Source: Treponema sp. (lineage in GTDB: Bacteria; Spirochaetota; Spirochaetia; Treponematales; Breznakiellaceae). From it: 41,096 nucleotides of DNA. The stretch spans positions 1 through 41,096 of the forward strand of contig JAITLC010000048.1 of NCBI GenBank assembly GCA_031278095.1, read 5' to 3'. The first letter of the stretch is position 1; each line of letters opens with the position of its first letter. Positions 16,767 through 25,558 of this stretch are shown here, piece by piece. Under the pieces are notes generated by a model that was not told the origin of the DNA, did no database searches, and saw nothing but the letters and a program-made list of their open reading frames with translations. The position numbers were made by a program, and so were the translations under genes.

Positions 16767-17549
16767 TTAATCCTTTACAAGTTCCGCTTCCAGGGTTTTT
16801 CTGTCCTGTGGGTTGAGGTATGCGAGGAGCTTCATGGCAAGAATGCGGGTATTATCCCCGGCCTGAATCGAAAGAACGCCTTCGATAATCATCTCCCTCA
16901 CCGTGCTTTCTTTGGAATCCTGCGACCTGAGTTTCATGACAAAGGGGATCATGAGGAGGTTCGCAACCATGGAGCCGTACAATGTGGTTACCAGAGCAAG
17001 GGCCATGTTGGGCCCGATTGAAGCCTTGTCTTCCAGGTTCTGGAGCATTCCTATGAGTCCGACAACCGTACCCAGCATTCCAAGACCGGGAGCCAGTGCG
17101 GCCCACTGATTCACCGTGCCTATCTTATCCGCATGGCGGCCCTGCATCTGGGAAAGTTCCAGTTCCATAAGAGAACGGATAATCTCCGCATCGGTTCCGT
17201 CTACTACGAGACGGAGCCCCTTCTTCATGAACTCGTCATCGAGATCTTCAAGCTCATCTTCCAATGCCAAAAGGCCCTCACGGCGGGCCTTCTCGGAAAA
17301 AGACATCATCTTTTGAATTATACTCTGTTCATTGAATACCGGAATGTTGAAGGTACGGCCGAGTATGCTCCAGATCCCCAGGCCGCCTGCCAGGCTGGTA
17401 CTGGTAATGAGGGCGAAATATGAACCGAGTACGACCATGAGGAAGGAGGGGAGATCCATGATGGCCAGAATGTTCCCCCCGCCGACAAGGACAGAGAACA
17501 CCACCATGCCGAAGGCGCCGCCAATTCCGATTATAGTCGATATATCCAT
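16767..17549 (-). CDS. motA: MotA, stator protein
   Basis: A 260-residue MotA with four membrane segments: two near the N-terminus and two at about residues 150-205. A cytoplasmic loop between them contains MKKGLRLVVDGTD. The conserved AALAPGLGMLGTVVGLIGML lies at the third segment. It is encoded 5 nt after flbD and 3 nt before motB. Confidence 0.96.
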   Translation of the reverse strand: MDISTIIGIGGAFGMVVFSVLVGGGNILAIMDLPSFLMVVLGSYFALITSTSLAGGLGIWSILGRTFNIPVFNEQSIIQKMMSFSEKARREGLLALEDELEDLDDEFMKKGLRLVVDGTDAEIIRSLMELELSQMQGRHADKIGTVNQWAALAPGLGMLGTVVGLIGMLQNLEDKASIGPNMALALVTTLYGSMVANLLMIPFVMKLRSQDSKESTVREMIIEGVLSIQAGDNTRILAMKLLAYLNPQDRKTLEAELVKD

Positions 17550-17554
17550 AAACC

Positions 17555-17752
17555 CTAATCTCCGTCCTTAAAGGCGTTAATGCGTCTACGGTACGTTTCT
17601 ATTCTTTTCAGCACTTCCTGTACTTCTTCCAGTATAACCAAATGTTTATTGGAAAGCATGACCAGGGTGGTATCGGGATTGATCTCTATAGCTTCAATTT
17701 GATGGGGATTCACGTAATATTCAACCCCGTCCAGCCTGGTCACCTTAATCAT
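17555..17752 (-). CDS. flbD: FlbD-family small flagellar protein
   Basis: A 65-residue protein of the FlbD/FlaR family (DUF and operon position typical): MIKVTRLDGVEYYVNPHQIE, then ETIEI-like and HLVILEEVQEVLKRIE. The family is usually encoded between flgE and motA in spirochaetes and Firmicutes. Its molecular role is not well defined. Spacing is 13 nt after flgE and 5 nt before motA. Confidence 0.9.
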   Translation of the reverse strand: MIKVTRLDGVEYYVNPHQIEAIEINPDTTLVMLSNKHLVILEEVQEVLKRIETYRRRINAFKDGD

Positions 17753-17765
17753 TCACTAACCTCCA

Positions 17766-19208
17766 TTACCGCTTCAGGGTCAACAACTCCTGGAGGAGTT
17801 GATCGGCAGTCTGTATTGTCCGGGAGTTAACCTGGAAGCCGCGCTGGGTGATGATCATGTCGGTGAGCTGATCTGCCATGTCCACGTTTGACATCTCCAG
17901 ACTACCGGCTACGATCTTTCCCTTGCCGGCAATACCGGAGGGCCCGACATTTGCAGGGCCTGAGTTGTTTGAAACCCGGAAGGTATTCTCCCCTGCCTTT
18001 TCCAGTCCTCCCTGGTTGGTAAAGCTTGCCATAGCAAGCTGTCCGATGGCCCTGGTGGTACCGTTGGAGTAAATCCCGGTGATAAGCCCCGACTGATCGA
18101 TCTTGAAGTTTTCAAGATAACCCATCGTGCGGCCGTCCTGGACGACCGCTTTGGAAGAAGAGCTTTCGGAAAACTGCGTGATGGAATTTACCGTGCTGCC
18201 CACGGTTCCCAGATTGAGGGTAAATTCCTGGCGGATGGGCACCCCCGGTTCACCGGGAGTCGCCTCAATGACGTTAAAAGCCACATTCATGAGCACCTGA
18301 CCCGCATTGACAATATTGTTGCCTTCCGTATCGGCCGCCTGAATCAGCGTACCGTTGTTGTCAAAACGTACCCAGAAATCGGTAGGTGCGCCTTCTGCGG
18401 GAACTTCTCCGCCGATTCCGACTGCCGTCTGCCGGGGATTTATGTTTTCTTCGGCATCGGGAGCATCGGGATCGGGAGGATCGACGATTACATTGGCTCT
18501 CCAGGTATTGTTGTTGGCCTCTTCACCGTTATTTACCTTGGTAAACTCGATCTGAAGAATATGCTCAATACCGAAGCTGTCAAAGATCTCGATCTGCGTG
18601 GACCAGGTACTCTCCTTGGTCTGCAGTTCGCTTACCCCTTCGGGAGGCAGCATGGGAGTGCGTTTGTCCAGGTTACAGGCAAAGTTTACTATCTCCGTGG
18701 CTTTTGCAGGATCCTTGGAACCTACCGGAACGATGAGATTTTCCACCGGGCGGGACACGTCAATAAACCGGGTTCCCTGAATATCCTGGGCCATCCAGCC
18801 CTGAACCTGCATACCGTTGGCGGGGTTCACCATGGTGCCGTCTTCATCGAGACTGAAGGCCCCGGCCCTGGTGTAGAGGGTGTTTGGCCCGTTCTGGAGG
18901 ATGAAAAAACCGGTTCCCTGTATTGCAAGGTCGGTCTGCACGCCGGTGGTCTGCAGAGACCCCTGAATATGAATCGTATCAATAGAGGCAATGCTCATTC
19001 CGAGGCCCACTTCTTTGGGGTTTACGCCGCCCAAATCTTCGGTAGGATGGGAAGCGCCCTGCATCTGCTGATAAAGAATATCCTGAAAGTTTACCCGGTT
19101 CCTCTTGAAACCGGTAGTATTAATGTTGGCAATATTGTTACCGATCACATCCATCCTGGTCTGATGGTTCTGAAGGCCCGCAACGCCGGAAAACAATGAT
19201 CGCATCAT
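17766..19208 (-). CDS. flgE: FlgE, flagellar hook protein with lysinoalanine cross-link residues
   Basis: A 480-residue hook protein. The N-terminal [20 protein letters not shown] and C-terminal [20 protein letters not shown] are the D0/D1 coiled-coil signatures of rod/hook proteins. Start ATG at 19208 is chosen because AAGGAG lies 8 nt upstream. With this start Lys is residue 165 (PVGSK) and Cys is residue 178 (NFACN). These are the same positions that form the inter-subunit lysinoalanine cross-link in T. denticola FlgE. The protein is exported by the type III gate and polymerises outside the inner membrane. Confidence 0.97.
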   Translation of the reverse strand: MMRSLFSGVAGLQNHQTRMDVIGNNIANINTTGFKRNRVNFQDILYQQMQGASHPTEDLGGVNPKEVGLGMSIASIDTIHIQGSLQTTGVQTDLAIQGTGFFILQNGPNTLYTRAGAFSLDEDGTMVNPANGMQVQGWMAQDIQGTRFIDVSRPVENLIVPVGSKDPAKATEIVNFACNLDKRTPMLPPEGVSELQTKESTWSTQIEIFDSFGIEHILQIEFTKVNNGEEANNNTWRANVIVDPPDPDAPDAEENINPRQTAVGIGGEVPAEGAPTDFWVRFDNNGTLIQAADTEGNNIVNAGQVLMNVAFNVIEATPGEPGVPIRQEFTLNLGTVGSTVNSITQFSESSSSKAVVQDGRTMGYLENFKIDQSGLITGIYSNGTTRAIGQLAMASFTNQGGLEKAGENTFRVSNNSGPANVGPSGIAGKGKIVAGSLEMSNVDMADQLTDMIITQRGFQVNSRTIQTADQLLQELLTLKR

Positions 19209-19220
19209 AGGCTATACTCC

Positions 19221-19658
19221 TTATTGTTCATAAATCCTGGTTACTTTTTCCCAGGGATAGTAGGCGCCGTTTACCAGAATTTCCGGAATTTCGCCGCGGT
19301 TCACCGCCTTTACGGTTCCCTGAATGATCCGATCCCCGTCGCTAATCTCCACCGGCCGGCCCAAAGCGCTTGAAGCCTCCGAGCCGGAGATGAGCCGGGT
19401 GAGTTCCGCAAAGTCATGAGCCATACTTGTCATCTGTTCAAGGCTTGAGAACTGTGCCATCTGAGCGATAAACTCCCTGTCTTCCATGGGAGCCGTAGGA
19501 TCCTGATATGAAAGCTGGGTGATAAGTAGTTTGAGAAAATCATCTTTGCCCAGATTTTGCTGGGGAGTTTTTCCCTGGTTAATGGTTTTGTTAAACCGGT
19601 CATTATCGTTCCTGAGCATCGCTATTTCCAGAGAACTCATTTGTGTCTGTAAATCCAT
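19221..19658 (-). CDS. flgD: FlgD, hook-cap protein
   Basis: A 145-residue, short FlgD. The N-terminal conserved region shows [20 protein letters not shown] followed by [19 protein letters not shown], the FlgD signature. It ends with a small beta domain ([20 protein letters not shown]). It lacks the extended C-terminal domain of enteric FlgD, which fits spirochaete and Firmicute forms. FlgD caps the growing hook and is needed for FlgE polymerisation. It lies 12 nt upstream of flgE. Confidence 0.94.
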   Translation of the reverse strand: MDLQTQMSSLEIAMLRNDNDRFNKTINQGKTPQQNLGKDDFLKLLITQLSYQDPTAPMEDREFIAQMAQFSSLEQMTSMAHDFAELTRLISGSEASSALGRPVEISDGDRIIQGTVKAVNRGEIPEILVNGAYYPWEKVTRIYEQ

Positions 19659-19682
19659 AGGGTTTTGCTCCTGCGTTTTTGG

Positions 19683-21170
19683 CTATACCAGTACATTCAC
19701 CTGCATGTCCTGCCAAATGACAGAACCCGCAGAATTTATACGGTTTTCTCCAGCCGATTCGTAACGCAAGGCGGCTGCCTGAGCGTGAAAGAGGGAACTC
19801 GCTTCTTCCCCCTGCCCCTCTCCACCGGCCTCTCCTGCGCCGTTTCCGGCCAGAGACATTTCCAGGTTTGCCGTATCGTAGCCGGATTCCCTGAATGCCT
19901 CTTCCAGTGCATGAATCTCCTGGGTGAAGGCCCGGAAGGCCTCTTCGCTTTCCACAATGATTCTGCCTGTTATCTTGTTTTCGGACATTTCAAGACGTAT
20001 CTTAACATTGCCCAGAGATTCTGGCTTCAGGGAAAGCCGGAGGCTCCCTGCATTGTCGTCCCGGAGCACCAGATGGGCCTGCCTGACAATATCGCCGTTG
20101 AGGTTCTGGTGGAGTTCCCGGGCCAGAAATTCGCTGAGGGATTGGGCTGAACGGCCTTCCCGGCTTGAGACTAACTCTCCCGCGGAGGCCGTCTCCCGGG
20201 ACGCAGGCGGCATTCCGTCTCCCCGGAATTCAAGTGGTACGTCAGAAGAGTTATCCGTTGCCTTTAGCGAATTCTGAAAAGCCCTGGCGGAATCGGCATT
20301 GGTTTTTTCGTCAAGGCTCCGCAGATCCTGTACTTCCACCGCAGCCTTGCCCTGCCGTTTTTCCCGGCTTTCTGCGGCCTTGCCGGGACGAGTCTTGTCC
20401 CGGCCGATGATATCCACGAGCCCGGCCTTGCCTTCTCCTGAAAAGCGGAAAAGTTCCGGCCCCCTGGCCCGGCGGGCCATTCCCTCAGGGGGGGAGTATT
20501 CTCCGGCATCGTCTTTAGTCCTGACCAGGGAAGAATCGGACTTCTTTCCATTGGGTTTAGAGACGGGGTAAGCTGTTTCCTGTACCGGAACGGAAGCGGG
20601 ATTGACGGCAATGGGGTTTATGAGCGGATCACCCTCCGGCCGGTTTCCGGCTTTCCGGCTCTGAAGCAGACCGGATTCCCCGCTTCCGGCAGCCTTTATT
20701 CCGTCTTCCGTTTCCTCAACGGAGACCTCCCCGGACACTTCCCGGAAAGATTCCGTTTCATTTTCCCCGGGCCCTTCGCGGGGCAACGGAAGTTCTGTGG
20801 GGAACATTTCTTCCCCGGAATCTTTACTATCCGAAGAACGTGTGAGCGCGGGCTTCTTCTTTTCCACGGCAGCTTCGGCTTCAGCCTTTTCTGAACCGAA
20901 ACCGGCCTTTCCCGAATTTCGGCGGAGACTTTCCGCTTTGACGGCGGCGCCTTCGGCCTCCCTGGTTTCAGTCTGTCCTGTTTGTACTGTTTTGGTATTA
21001 ACGGCAGTGAGCCCGGCAAGGATCTTTGCAAAGACGCCCAGGGCGCCTCCCTTCTTTTCCTTTCTGGACTTTATCGCTCCTGCCCGGGACGAAGATTCCA
21101 CGGAATGTTCCGGAGCTTTGGCTTCTTCGGTCCCTGTATGCATTTCAACGTGGGATGATATGTGAATCAA
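19683..21170 (-). CDS. fliK: FliK (Tap1-type) hook-length control protein
   Basis: A 495-residue protein with a long, low-complexity, charged N-terminal two thirds (rich in Glu, Lys, Ser, Gly) and a C-terminal Flg_hook domain at about residues 365-450 (LRLSLKPESLGNVKIRLEMS). In treponemes the equivalent gene, tap1, precedes flgD and acts in hook-length control. FliK measures the hook and triggers the FlhB switch. Start TTG at 21170 is supported by GGAGG 7 nt upstream; the first ATG (21143) has no visible ribosome-binding site. Confidence 0.88.
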   Translation of the reverse strand: MIHISSHVEMHTGTEEAKAPEHSVESSSRAGAIKSRKEKKGGALGVFAKILAGLTAVNTKTVQTGQTETREAEGAAVKAESLRRNSGKAGFGSEKAEAEAAVEKKKPALTRSSDSKDSGEEMFPTELPLPREGPGENETESFREVSGEVSVEETEDGIKAAGSGESGLLQSRKAGNRPEGDPLINPIAVNPASVPVQETAYPVSKPNGKKSDSSLVRTKDDAGEYSPPEGMARRARGPELFRFSGEGKAGLVDIIGRDKTRPGKAAESREKRQGKAAVEVQDLRSLDEKTNADSARAFQNSLKATDNSSDVPLEFRGDGMPPASRETASAGELVSSREGRSAQSLSEFLARELHQNLNGDIVRQAHLVLRDDNAGSLRLSLKPESLGNVKIRLEMSENKITGRIIVESEEAFRAFTQEIHALEEAFRESGYDTANLEMSLAGNGAGEAGGEGQGEEASSLFHAQAAALRYESAGENRINSAGSVIWQDMQVNVLV

Positions 21171-21232
21171 ATCCCGGCCTCCAGTTTTTCATATTTCGGA
21201 GAACCGGGAATTTTGCCCTATAGATGTCCGCT

Positions 21233-21841
21233 TTAGGGACGTCCGGCCATTTTCCGCTGCAATTCCGCCGCCCGTGCCGCACCTTCGGTGTCTTCGGCCA
21301 TAAGCGACAGCCAGTAGGATACAATGGAAGTAGTCCCTTCGGCCCGGGCAATTTCCTCGGTCTTCCTGAAAACGTCGATGATGTCCTGGTCATCCATGGC
21401 GAATATGATGCCCACCGCTCGCTCCGGAGGCATACCCGTCAAATACCGGGCGTTCTGCTCAACGTTCCTCTCTTTATTATCGGTTTCCTCCACCCCGGCA
21501 TTTATGGAATTCTCCCTGTCATCAAGCGCTTTCTGTCTTTCTTCAAGTTCCTGGGCCATCTGCTCAATCTCGCCGTAGCGGCCGGTCAATTCTTCTTCCC
21601 GGTTATCAAGCTCCCTGTCCCGGAGTTCCAGGGCCTCAAGCCGTATCGAGAGGCGTTCCGCATCGATATTGAGGAGTTCGTCGTCACCGGTTTTGGGCTG
21701 AGAGCGCCCTTCCCTGCCGATCAAACGGTACACGGGAGCTATAACGGTCTTTACATCAATGAGCCCCAGGTAATCAAACCAGACCAAGCCTCCGCCGGCC
21801 ATGGCAATTATAAGCAAGAGCAATACAATCACACGACCCAA
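21233..21841 (-). CDS. flbB: FlbB, periplasmic flagellar collar/MgtE_N-like protein
   Basis: About 202 residues. One N-terminal membrane segment is followed by a conserved WFDYLGLIDVKT motif and a long charged coiled coil (about residues 55-125). An MgtE_N-like helical domain then follows (GMPPERAVGIIFAMDDQDII). In spirochaetes FlbB acts in the flagellar collar and stator assembly. The TTG at 21841 has AAGGGGG 8 nt upstream and is preferred. An alternative TTG at 21913 adds 24 residues, lacks a ribosome-binding site and lies inside a MITE-like repeat. Confidence 0.85.
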   Translation of the reverse strand: MGRVIVLLLLIIAMAGGGLVWFDYLGLIDVKTVIAPVYRLIGREGRSQPKTGDDELLNIDAERLSIRLEALELRDRELDNREEELTGRYGEIEQMAQELEERQKALDDRENSINAGVEETDNKERNVEQNARYLTGMPPERAVGIIFAMDDQDIIDVFRKTEEIARAEGTTSIVSYWLSLMAEDTEGAARAAELQRKMAGRP

Positions 21842-21896
21842 GATAAAATCCCCCTTGTCAAAGCGGAATTTTGACCGCTTTTTTCCAATAAACCGA

Positions 21897-21958
21897 AAGA
21901 TGCGCAAATGCAAGGTCTGTCCGCAAAGTAACCGACTTTACGGACAGACACTATATAC
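21897..21958. repeat. Partial inverted copy of the fliP-fliQ MITE-like element
   Basis: These 62 nt match the reverse complement of 11316-11377 with about six differences, including the hairpin arms GTCTGTCCGCAAAGT around AACCG and the adjoining GATGCGCAAATGCAAG. Several arm differences (AT to GC, T to C) are spread over both arms. It lies directly upstream of flbB and covers an upstream in-frame TTG of that ORF. The right-hand hairpin of the full element is missing. Confidence 0.8.
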
Positions 21959-21970
21959 TATATCGGACAA

Positions 21971-22023
21971 GGCTGCTCCAAAATCCAGTGATCCGTCAGG
22001 ATCATAATTTTGGAACAGCCTCA
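21971..22023. repeat. Long-form hairpin repeat (copy 2 of 3)
   Basis: Outer arms GGCTGCTCCAAAAT and ATTTTGGAACAGCC pair over 14 bp with one mismatch. The interior is CCAGTGATCCGTCAGGATCA. It is nearly the same as the copies at 13049-13103 and 25334-25382. It sits between the MITE-like remnant at 21897 and the second MITE-like element at 22032, so three palindromic elements lie side by side upstream of the flagellar operon. Confidence 0.8.
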
Positions 22024-22031
22024 GTTAGCTC

Positions 22032-22155
22032 TAGGGAAGCACTGATTTATTCAATCGAGAACAAATCAGTACTGCTTTAATGCGGTATGTGCGCAATGAA
22101 ATGAGCACATACACAGGGAAACGCTGATTGGCGTCATTTAATCAGTGTTCCCCTA
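22032..22155. mobile_element. 124-bp MITE-like element overlapping the phosphoesterase stop codon
   Basis: The ends are inverted copies: TAGGGAAGCACTGATTTA on the left and, read inward on the other strand, TAGGGGAACACTGATTAAA on the right. Internal hairpins include ACTGATTTATTC...AAATCAGT and TGTGC...GCACA. No ORF is present. The outermost three bases of the right end are the TAG stop codon of the metallophosphoesterase gene. It differs in sequence from the fliP-fliQ element. It forms most of the gap upstream of flbB. Confidence 0.65.
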
Positions 22156-23280
22156 AAAAAACCTCGCTCCCAACAACTCAATCCGTGCCTTGATATAGTC
22201 CAGCCTGTCCTGATTCAGTACCGAACGGCGGTAAGGGCTGTTTTCAAGATACTCTACCGGATAATGGCCCCGGCGGATGAACTTTCTCTCATGACCCTCG
22301 GCAAACCAGTAAACCAGCGCTATGGATCTGTCATCCAATTCTATGGCGTCGATCCCCTTGCGGCCTATCGCCGAACCGGAATTGAAGAGACAGGGCACCG
22401 GCATTTCATTGCCGTAGAGACTCTGCCGCAGTACATCCTGCCTCTCCTTGCGTTTGAGCTTCCTTAAATCCCCAAGGAGGGCGGCCACTTCGTCTTCAAT
22501 TTTATGCTTTTCCTCCCCTTCCGAGAAAGGGTAATCCCGGCAGAGCCGTTCAATCTCGTACTTGATATAGTCAAAACGTCCCAGAGACTCAAAAAGCGCC
22601 CGATGGGTATGGCCGATAATCGAAATACAATTGTTTTTTATGGAGAAATTATAGGATTTTTTTTCGACCGAAAAACGCCGGTAGGGACTGCGGGCGCTGG
22701 AAATGTTTTTGATACCGAAAGGTTTGAGAATATACCGGACTCCTGTCCTGAGCAGGCTGTTGTAATTCGTATAGATTCGGGAACTCTGGTGGCCGTGGTA
22801 GATATAGATGGGGATTATCCCCTTTACCCGGATAAAGTTGGTAAGGCTGTAGGGATAATTCCGCTCGAAGATAAGATCCTCGTCGTGGTTGCCCAGGTTT
22901 TTGTAGAGTCTGCCTTCGGCATTGAAACGGTCAAAGATCTGATAGAGCCTAATCCAGCGTTCCCGAATCTGGGTAAGATGAAAACGCTGCAATTCTTCAA
23001 TATCACCGTTCAGTATCAGGGTCCAGCCCGCGGGAAAGTAGTAATCTTCCAGCGCCTTTATGAGAAGTTCCCCGTTAGCGGCAAGATCGTCCCGCTTGCC
23101 TGCCCCCATGTGAAGATCACTCAGGATGAGCAGGCGGCCCTTTTCTGCAAGATCCAGATCCGTACCGGCATTGGAATGAGAATTTACCATGCGTCCATCC
23201 GGACCGGGGACATAAGGAAATAGGTTATACGACGCCGCTTTCGGCATCTTGTGCATTTCTTCAAAAAAAGAGTTAACCAT
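22153..23280 (-). CDS. Calcineurin-like metallophosphoesterase
   Basis: A 375-residue soluble protein with the full metal-binding motif set of the calcineurin-like family: SDLH (Asp55, His57), NGDIEE (Asp93), GNHDED (Asn131, His132), YHGHQ (about 161-165) and GHTH (223-226). The last 120 residues are a charged helical extension. There is no signal peptide, so it is probably cytoplasmic. The substrate cannot be read from the sequence; UDP-diacylglucosamine hydrolase-like or nucleotide phosphatase roles are possible. It is upstream of, and collinear with, the flagellar operon but separated by three repeat elements. A TATAAT box at 23301-23296 lies just upstream of its ATG. Confidence 0.85.
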   Translation of the reverse strand: MVNSFFEEMHKMPKAASYNLFPYVPGPDGRMVNSHSNAGTDLDLAEKGRLLILSDLHMGAGKRDDLAANGELLIKALEDYYFPAGWTLILNGDIEELQRFHLTQIRERWIRLYQIFDRFNAEGRLYKNLGNHDEDLIFERNYPYSLTNFIRVKGIIPIYIYHGHQSSRIYTNYNSLLRTGVRYILKPFGIKNISSARSPYRRFSVEKKSYNFSIKNNCISIIGHTHRALFESLGRFDYIKYEIERLCRDYPFSEGEEKHKIEDEVAALLGDLRKLKRKERQDVLRQSLYGNEMPVPCLFNSGSAIGRKGIDAIELDDRSIALVYWFAEGHERKFIRRGHYPVEYLENSPYRRSVLNQDRLDYIKARIELLGARFF

Positions 23281-23308
23281 AACGTTTCACTTATCATTAT
23301 ATATCATG

Positions 23309-23350
23309 TGAGCTTGTTCTAAAACCCGGTTGGTTTCGGAACAGCCTCAT
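23309..23350. repeat. Hairpin repeat between the PTS and phosphoesterase genes
   Basis: GAGCTTGTTCTAAAACC and GGTTTCGGAACAGCCTC form an imperfect stem around a CGGTT-type loop. It is a further copy of the TTCCAAAA/CCGGTT hairpin family, located directly upstream of the phosphoesterase gene. Confidence 0.65.
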
Positions 23351-23380
23351 GCAATTGAGGGTTTCGTCCCACGGCGCCAC

Positions 23381-24856
23381 TCAAGTCTCTCCGGAGACGG
23401 GAACAGGTTTCTTCCCCAGCTTCAAAAACCCCAGGAGGAGGCCGGAGAGCAAGCTTCCTGCCGCAATGGCAAGCAGATAGTGGAACGCATCATTGACTCC
23501 GCCGGGAATGAGTATGGCAAAGATACCTCCGTGGGGAACCATGAGCTTGCAGTTAAAACTCATTGAAAGGGCACCCGCCAGGGCGGAACCTGCGATAAAG
23601 GAAGGAATACTCCTGAAGGGATCGGCGACGGCAAAGGGTATTGCCCCTTCACTGTTAAAGACCAGGCCCAAAACAAAGGCGATGCCCCCCGCTTTCCGTT
23701 CCGCAGGATTGAAACGGGAACGGAAGAGGAAACTCGCCAGAGCGGCTCCCAGGGGCGGGGTCATGCCTCCGGCCATAACCGCGGCCATAGGGCCCGATAC
23801 CCCGGAACCGAGAAGTCCCAGAGCAAAGGCAAAGGCAATCTTGTTGACGGGCCCTCCCAGATCCAGAGCCATCATACAGCCCAGAAGAATGCCGAGACCG
23901 GCGGAACTGAAACCCCGGAGACTGTTAAGGAACAGAGTAAGCCTGCCGTGAAGAGCGGCAAGAGGGAGACCTGCCATAAAATAGAGGAAAAAACCGGTGA
24001 TGAAGGTTCCGGCAACAGGCAGAATGAGTACCGGCTTGAGACCTCCAAAACTTTTCGGCAGTCTGAGGAACCGGTTGAGGTAATAGACGGTAAATCCCGC
24101 TATAAATCCGCCGAAGATTCCTCCCCAGAAGCCTGTTTTCATGACATTACAGAGGATACCGCCTATTATCCCCGGCGCTATACCGGGCCTGCCGGAAATG
24201 GAACGGGCAATAAATCCTGCCAGAATTGGGGTCATAAGACTAAAACCCTGGTTTCCCAAGATAAGCAGAAACTGACTGAGCCTTCCCTCCGCTTCGATAC
24301 CCCCAAGTCCATAGGCCAGAGCCGTACATAGCCCGCCGATTACGGCAAAGGGAAGCATAAAGGAGACGCCGGTCATCAGGTGCCGGTAAAAATTGAAATT
24401 CGTCCTTAAACCTGATTCCCCCCGGTTTTTATCACGGAAATTCAGCCATACCGGCAAAACCGCATTGAGAACCAGCGCCATTGATACCCGCCGCTCTTCG
24501 GGTTTGGCCGGTTCCTGAAAAACAGCATCGTTTGCCGCACGGCGGAGAAGATTATTCCCCGAGACGATTGCCTCTTTGGCGCTGGTTTCCAGAACCCATT
24601 TCCCCGCAAAACGGGAACGGTCTACCACCCGGTCGGCGGCAATCAGAACCAGATCGGCTGCCTGGATTTCCTCTTTCGTAAGAGGACTGCCTGTTCCTGC
24701 CGCCCCCTGGGTCTCTATCCGAAGAGCGATATTCATCTCTCTTGCAGCCAGTTCCAGACTTTCGGCCGCCATAAAGGTATGGGCAATACCGGTAGGACAG
24801 GCGGTTACCACGACAAAAAAAGGCAAGATTGAAGTTTCACTGCCTGCTTCGTTCAA
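23381..24856 (-). CDS. PTS fructose-family EIIBC component
   Basis: About 491 residues. An N-terminal EIIB domain carries the phosphorylated cysteine in VVVTACPTGIAHTFMAAE (Cys20 from the chosen start). A roughly 50-residue linker follows. The EIIC domain has about ten membrane segments and begins with HLMTGVSFMLPFAVIGGL. It should take up and phosphorylate a fructose-type sugar at the inner membrane. TTG at 24856 is preferred because AAAAGGGG lies 6-7 nt upstream. An upstream TTG at 24907 would overlap the EIIA gene. EIIA is encoded 22 nt upstream; no HPr or EI gene is in the window. Confidence 0.88.
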   Translation of the reverse strand: MNEAGSETSILPFFVVVTACPTGIAHTFMAAESLELAAREMNIALRIETQGAAGTGSPLTKEEIQAADLVLIAADRVVDRSRFAGKWVLETSAKEAIVSGNNLLRRAANDAVFQEPAKPEERRVSMALVLNAVLPVWLNFRDKNRGESGLRTNFNFYRHLMTGVSFMLPFAVIGGLCTALAYGLGGIEAEGRLSQFLLILGNQGFSLMTPILAGFIARSISGRPGIAPGIIGGILCNVMKTGFWGGIFGGFIAGFTVYYLNRFLRLPKSFGGLKPVLILPVAGTFITGFFLYFMAGLPLAALHGRLTLFLNSLRGFSSAGLGILLGCMMALDLGGPVNKIAFAFALGLLGSGVSGPMAAVMAGGMTPPLGAALASFLFRSRFNPAERKAGGIAFVLGLVFNSEGAIPFAVADPFRSIPSFIAGSALAGALSMSFNCKLMVPHGGIFAILIPGGVNDAFHYLLAIAAGSLLSGLLLGFLKLGKKPVPVSGET

Positions 24857-24878
24857 AAGTAATCCCCTTTTGCTGTTT

Positions 24879-25322
24879 TTAACGGAATAAAGGTTCCCCT
24901 CCGGCAAGAATCTTGACTATGACTTCGGCGTCAGGTGTATTTTTAATTTTTTCCATCGCTTGATCATTCTGAAGCACTCTGACCAGCCTGCGCATCAGTT
25001 CCAGATGGGTATCCCCGCCGGCCGCAATGGCTATGACAATGCTTGCCCGCTCTCCGTCCCCCCAATCCACTCCACCCGGGATCTGCAATACGGCAAAACC
25101 GTCTTTATGAACCCGGATCTTGTCGGCTGCCATGCCGTGCGGAATAGCCAAACCCTTGTCCAGATAGGTTGAATTGACACTTTCCCGTTTAAGCATGCTC
25201 TCCGCATAATCGGGCGCCACGCAGCCGGCCAGGGCAAGCATGTTACAGGCTTCCCTGACAGCCTCTTCCTTTGTAGCGAATGAAGTTCCCTGTTTGACCA
25301 GAATTTCCGGTTTTTGTTCCAT
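24879..25322 (-). CDS. PTS fructose-family EIIA component
   Basis: A 147-residue EIIA of the mannitol/fructose (PTS_EIIA_2) type. The phosphorylated His62 is in KGLAIPHGMA. It passes phosphate from HPr to the EIIB domain encoded next door. The ATG at 25322 is chosen because the longer ORF reaches back into the hairpin repeat at 25334-25382. A purine-rich stretch (GTGGAAAAA) precedes the chosen start. Confidence 0.9.
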   Translation of the reverse strand: MEQKPEILVKQGTSFATKEEAVREACNMLALAGCVAPDYAESMLKRESVNSTYLDKGLAIPHGMAADKIRVHKDGFAVLQIPGGVDWGDGERASIVIAIAAGGDTHLELMRRLVRVLQNDQAMEKIKNTPDAEVIVKILAGGEPLFR

Positions 25323-25333
25323 TTTTTCCACTC

Positions 25334-25382
25334 GAAGCTGTTCCAAGATCCGGTGATCCGGCAGGATCATAATTTTGGAACT
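25334..25382. repeat. Long-form hairpin repeat (copy 3 of 3)
   Basis: Arms GCTGTTCCAAGAT and ATTTTGGAAC with the interior CCGGTGATCCGGCAGGATCA. It matches the copies at 13049 and 21971 closely. It lies directly upstream of the PTS EIIA start codon on the coding strand, so it is probably in or near the 5' leader of that mRNA. Confidence 0.78.
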
Positions 25383-25414
25383 TAGGAAAACCGGGTTTTA
25401 GACTGATTTCCCAA

Positions 25415-25436
25415 GAGCTTGTTCCGGAACACGCTC
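25415..25436. repeat. Short hairpin repeat upstream of the PTS operon
   Basis: GAGCTTGTTCC directly followed by GGAACACGCTC forms an 11-bp arm palindrome with one or two mismatches and no loop. It looks like a collapsed member of the same family, next to copy 3. Confidence 0.55.
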
Positions 25437-25558
25437 ACTCTACTTCAAAATATATCACAAAACCGGAGGAAAACCTATAGTTTTTCTCCGTTCCTCAATT
25501 TCATCCCAAACGGCGGCTATCTCAACCTTTTACATTTCATCTCCATTGAGATTGGCTT

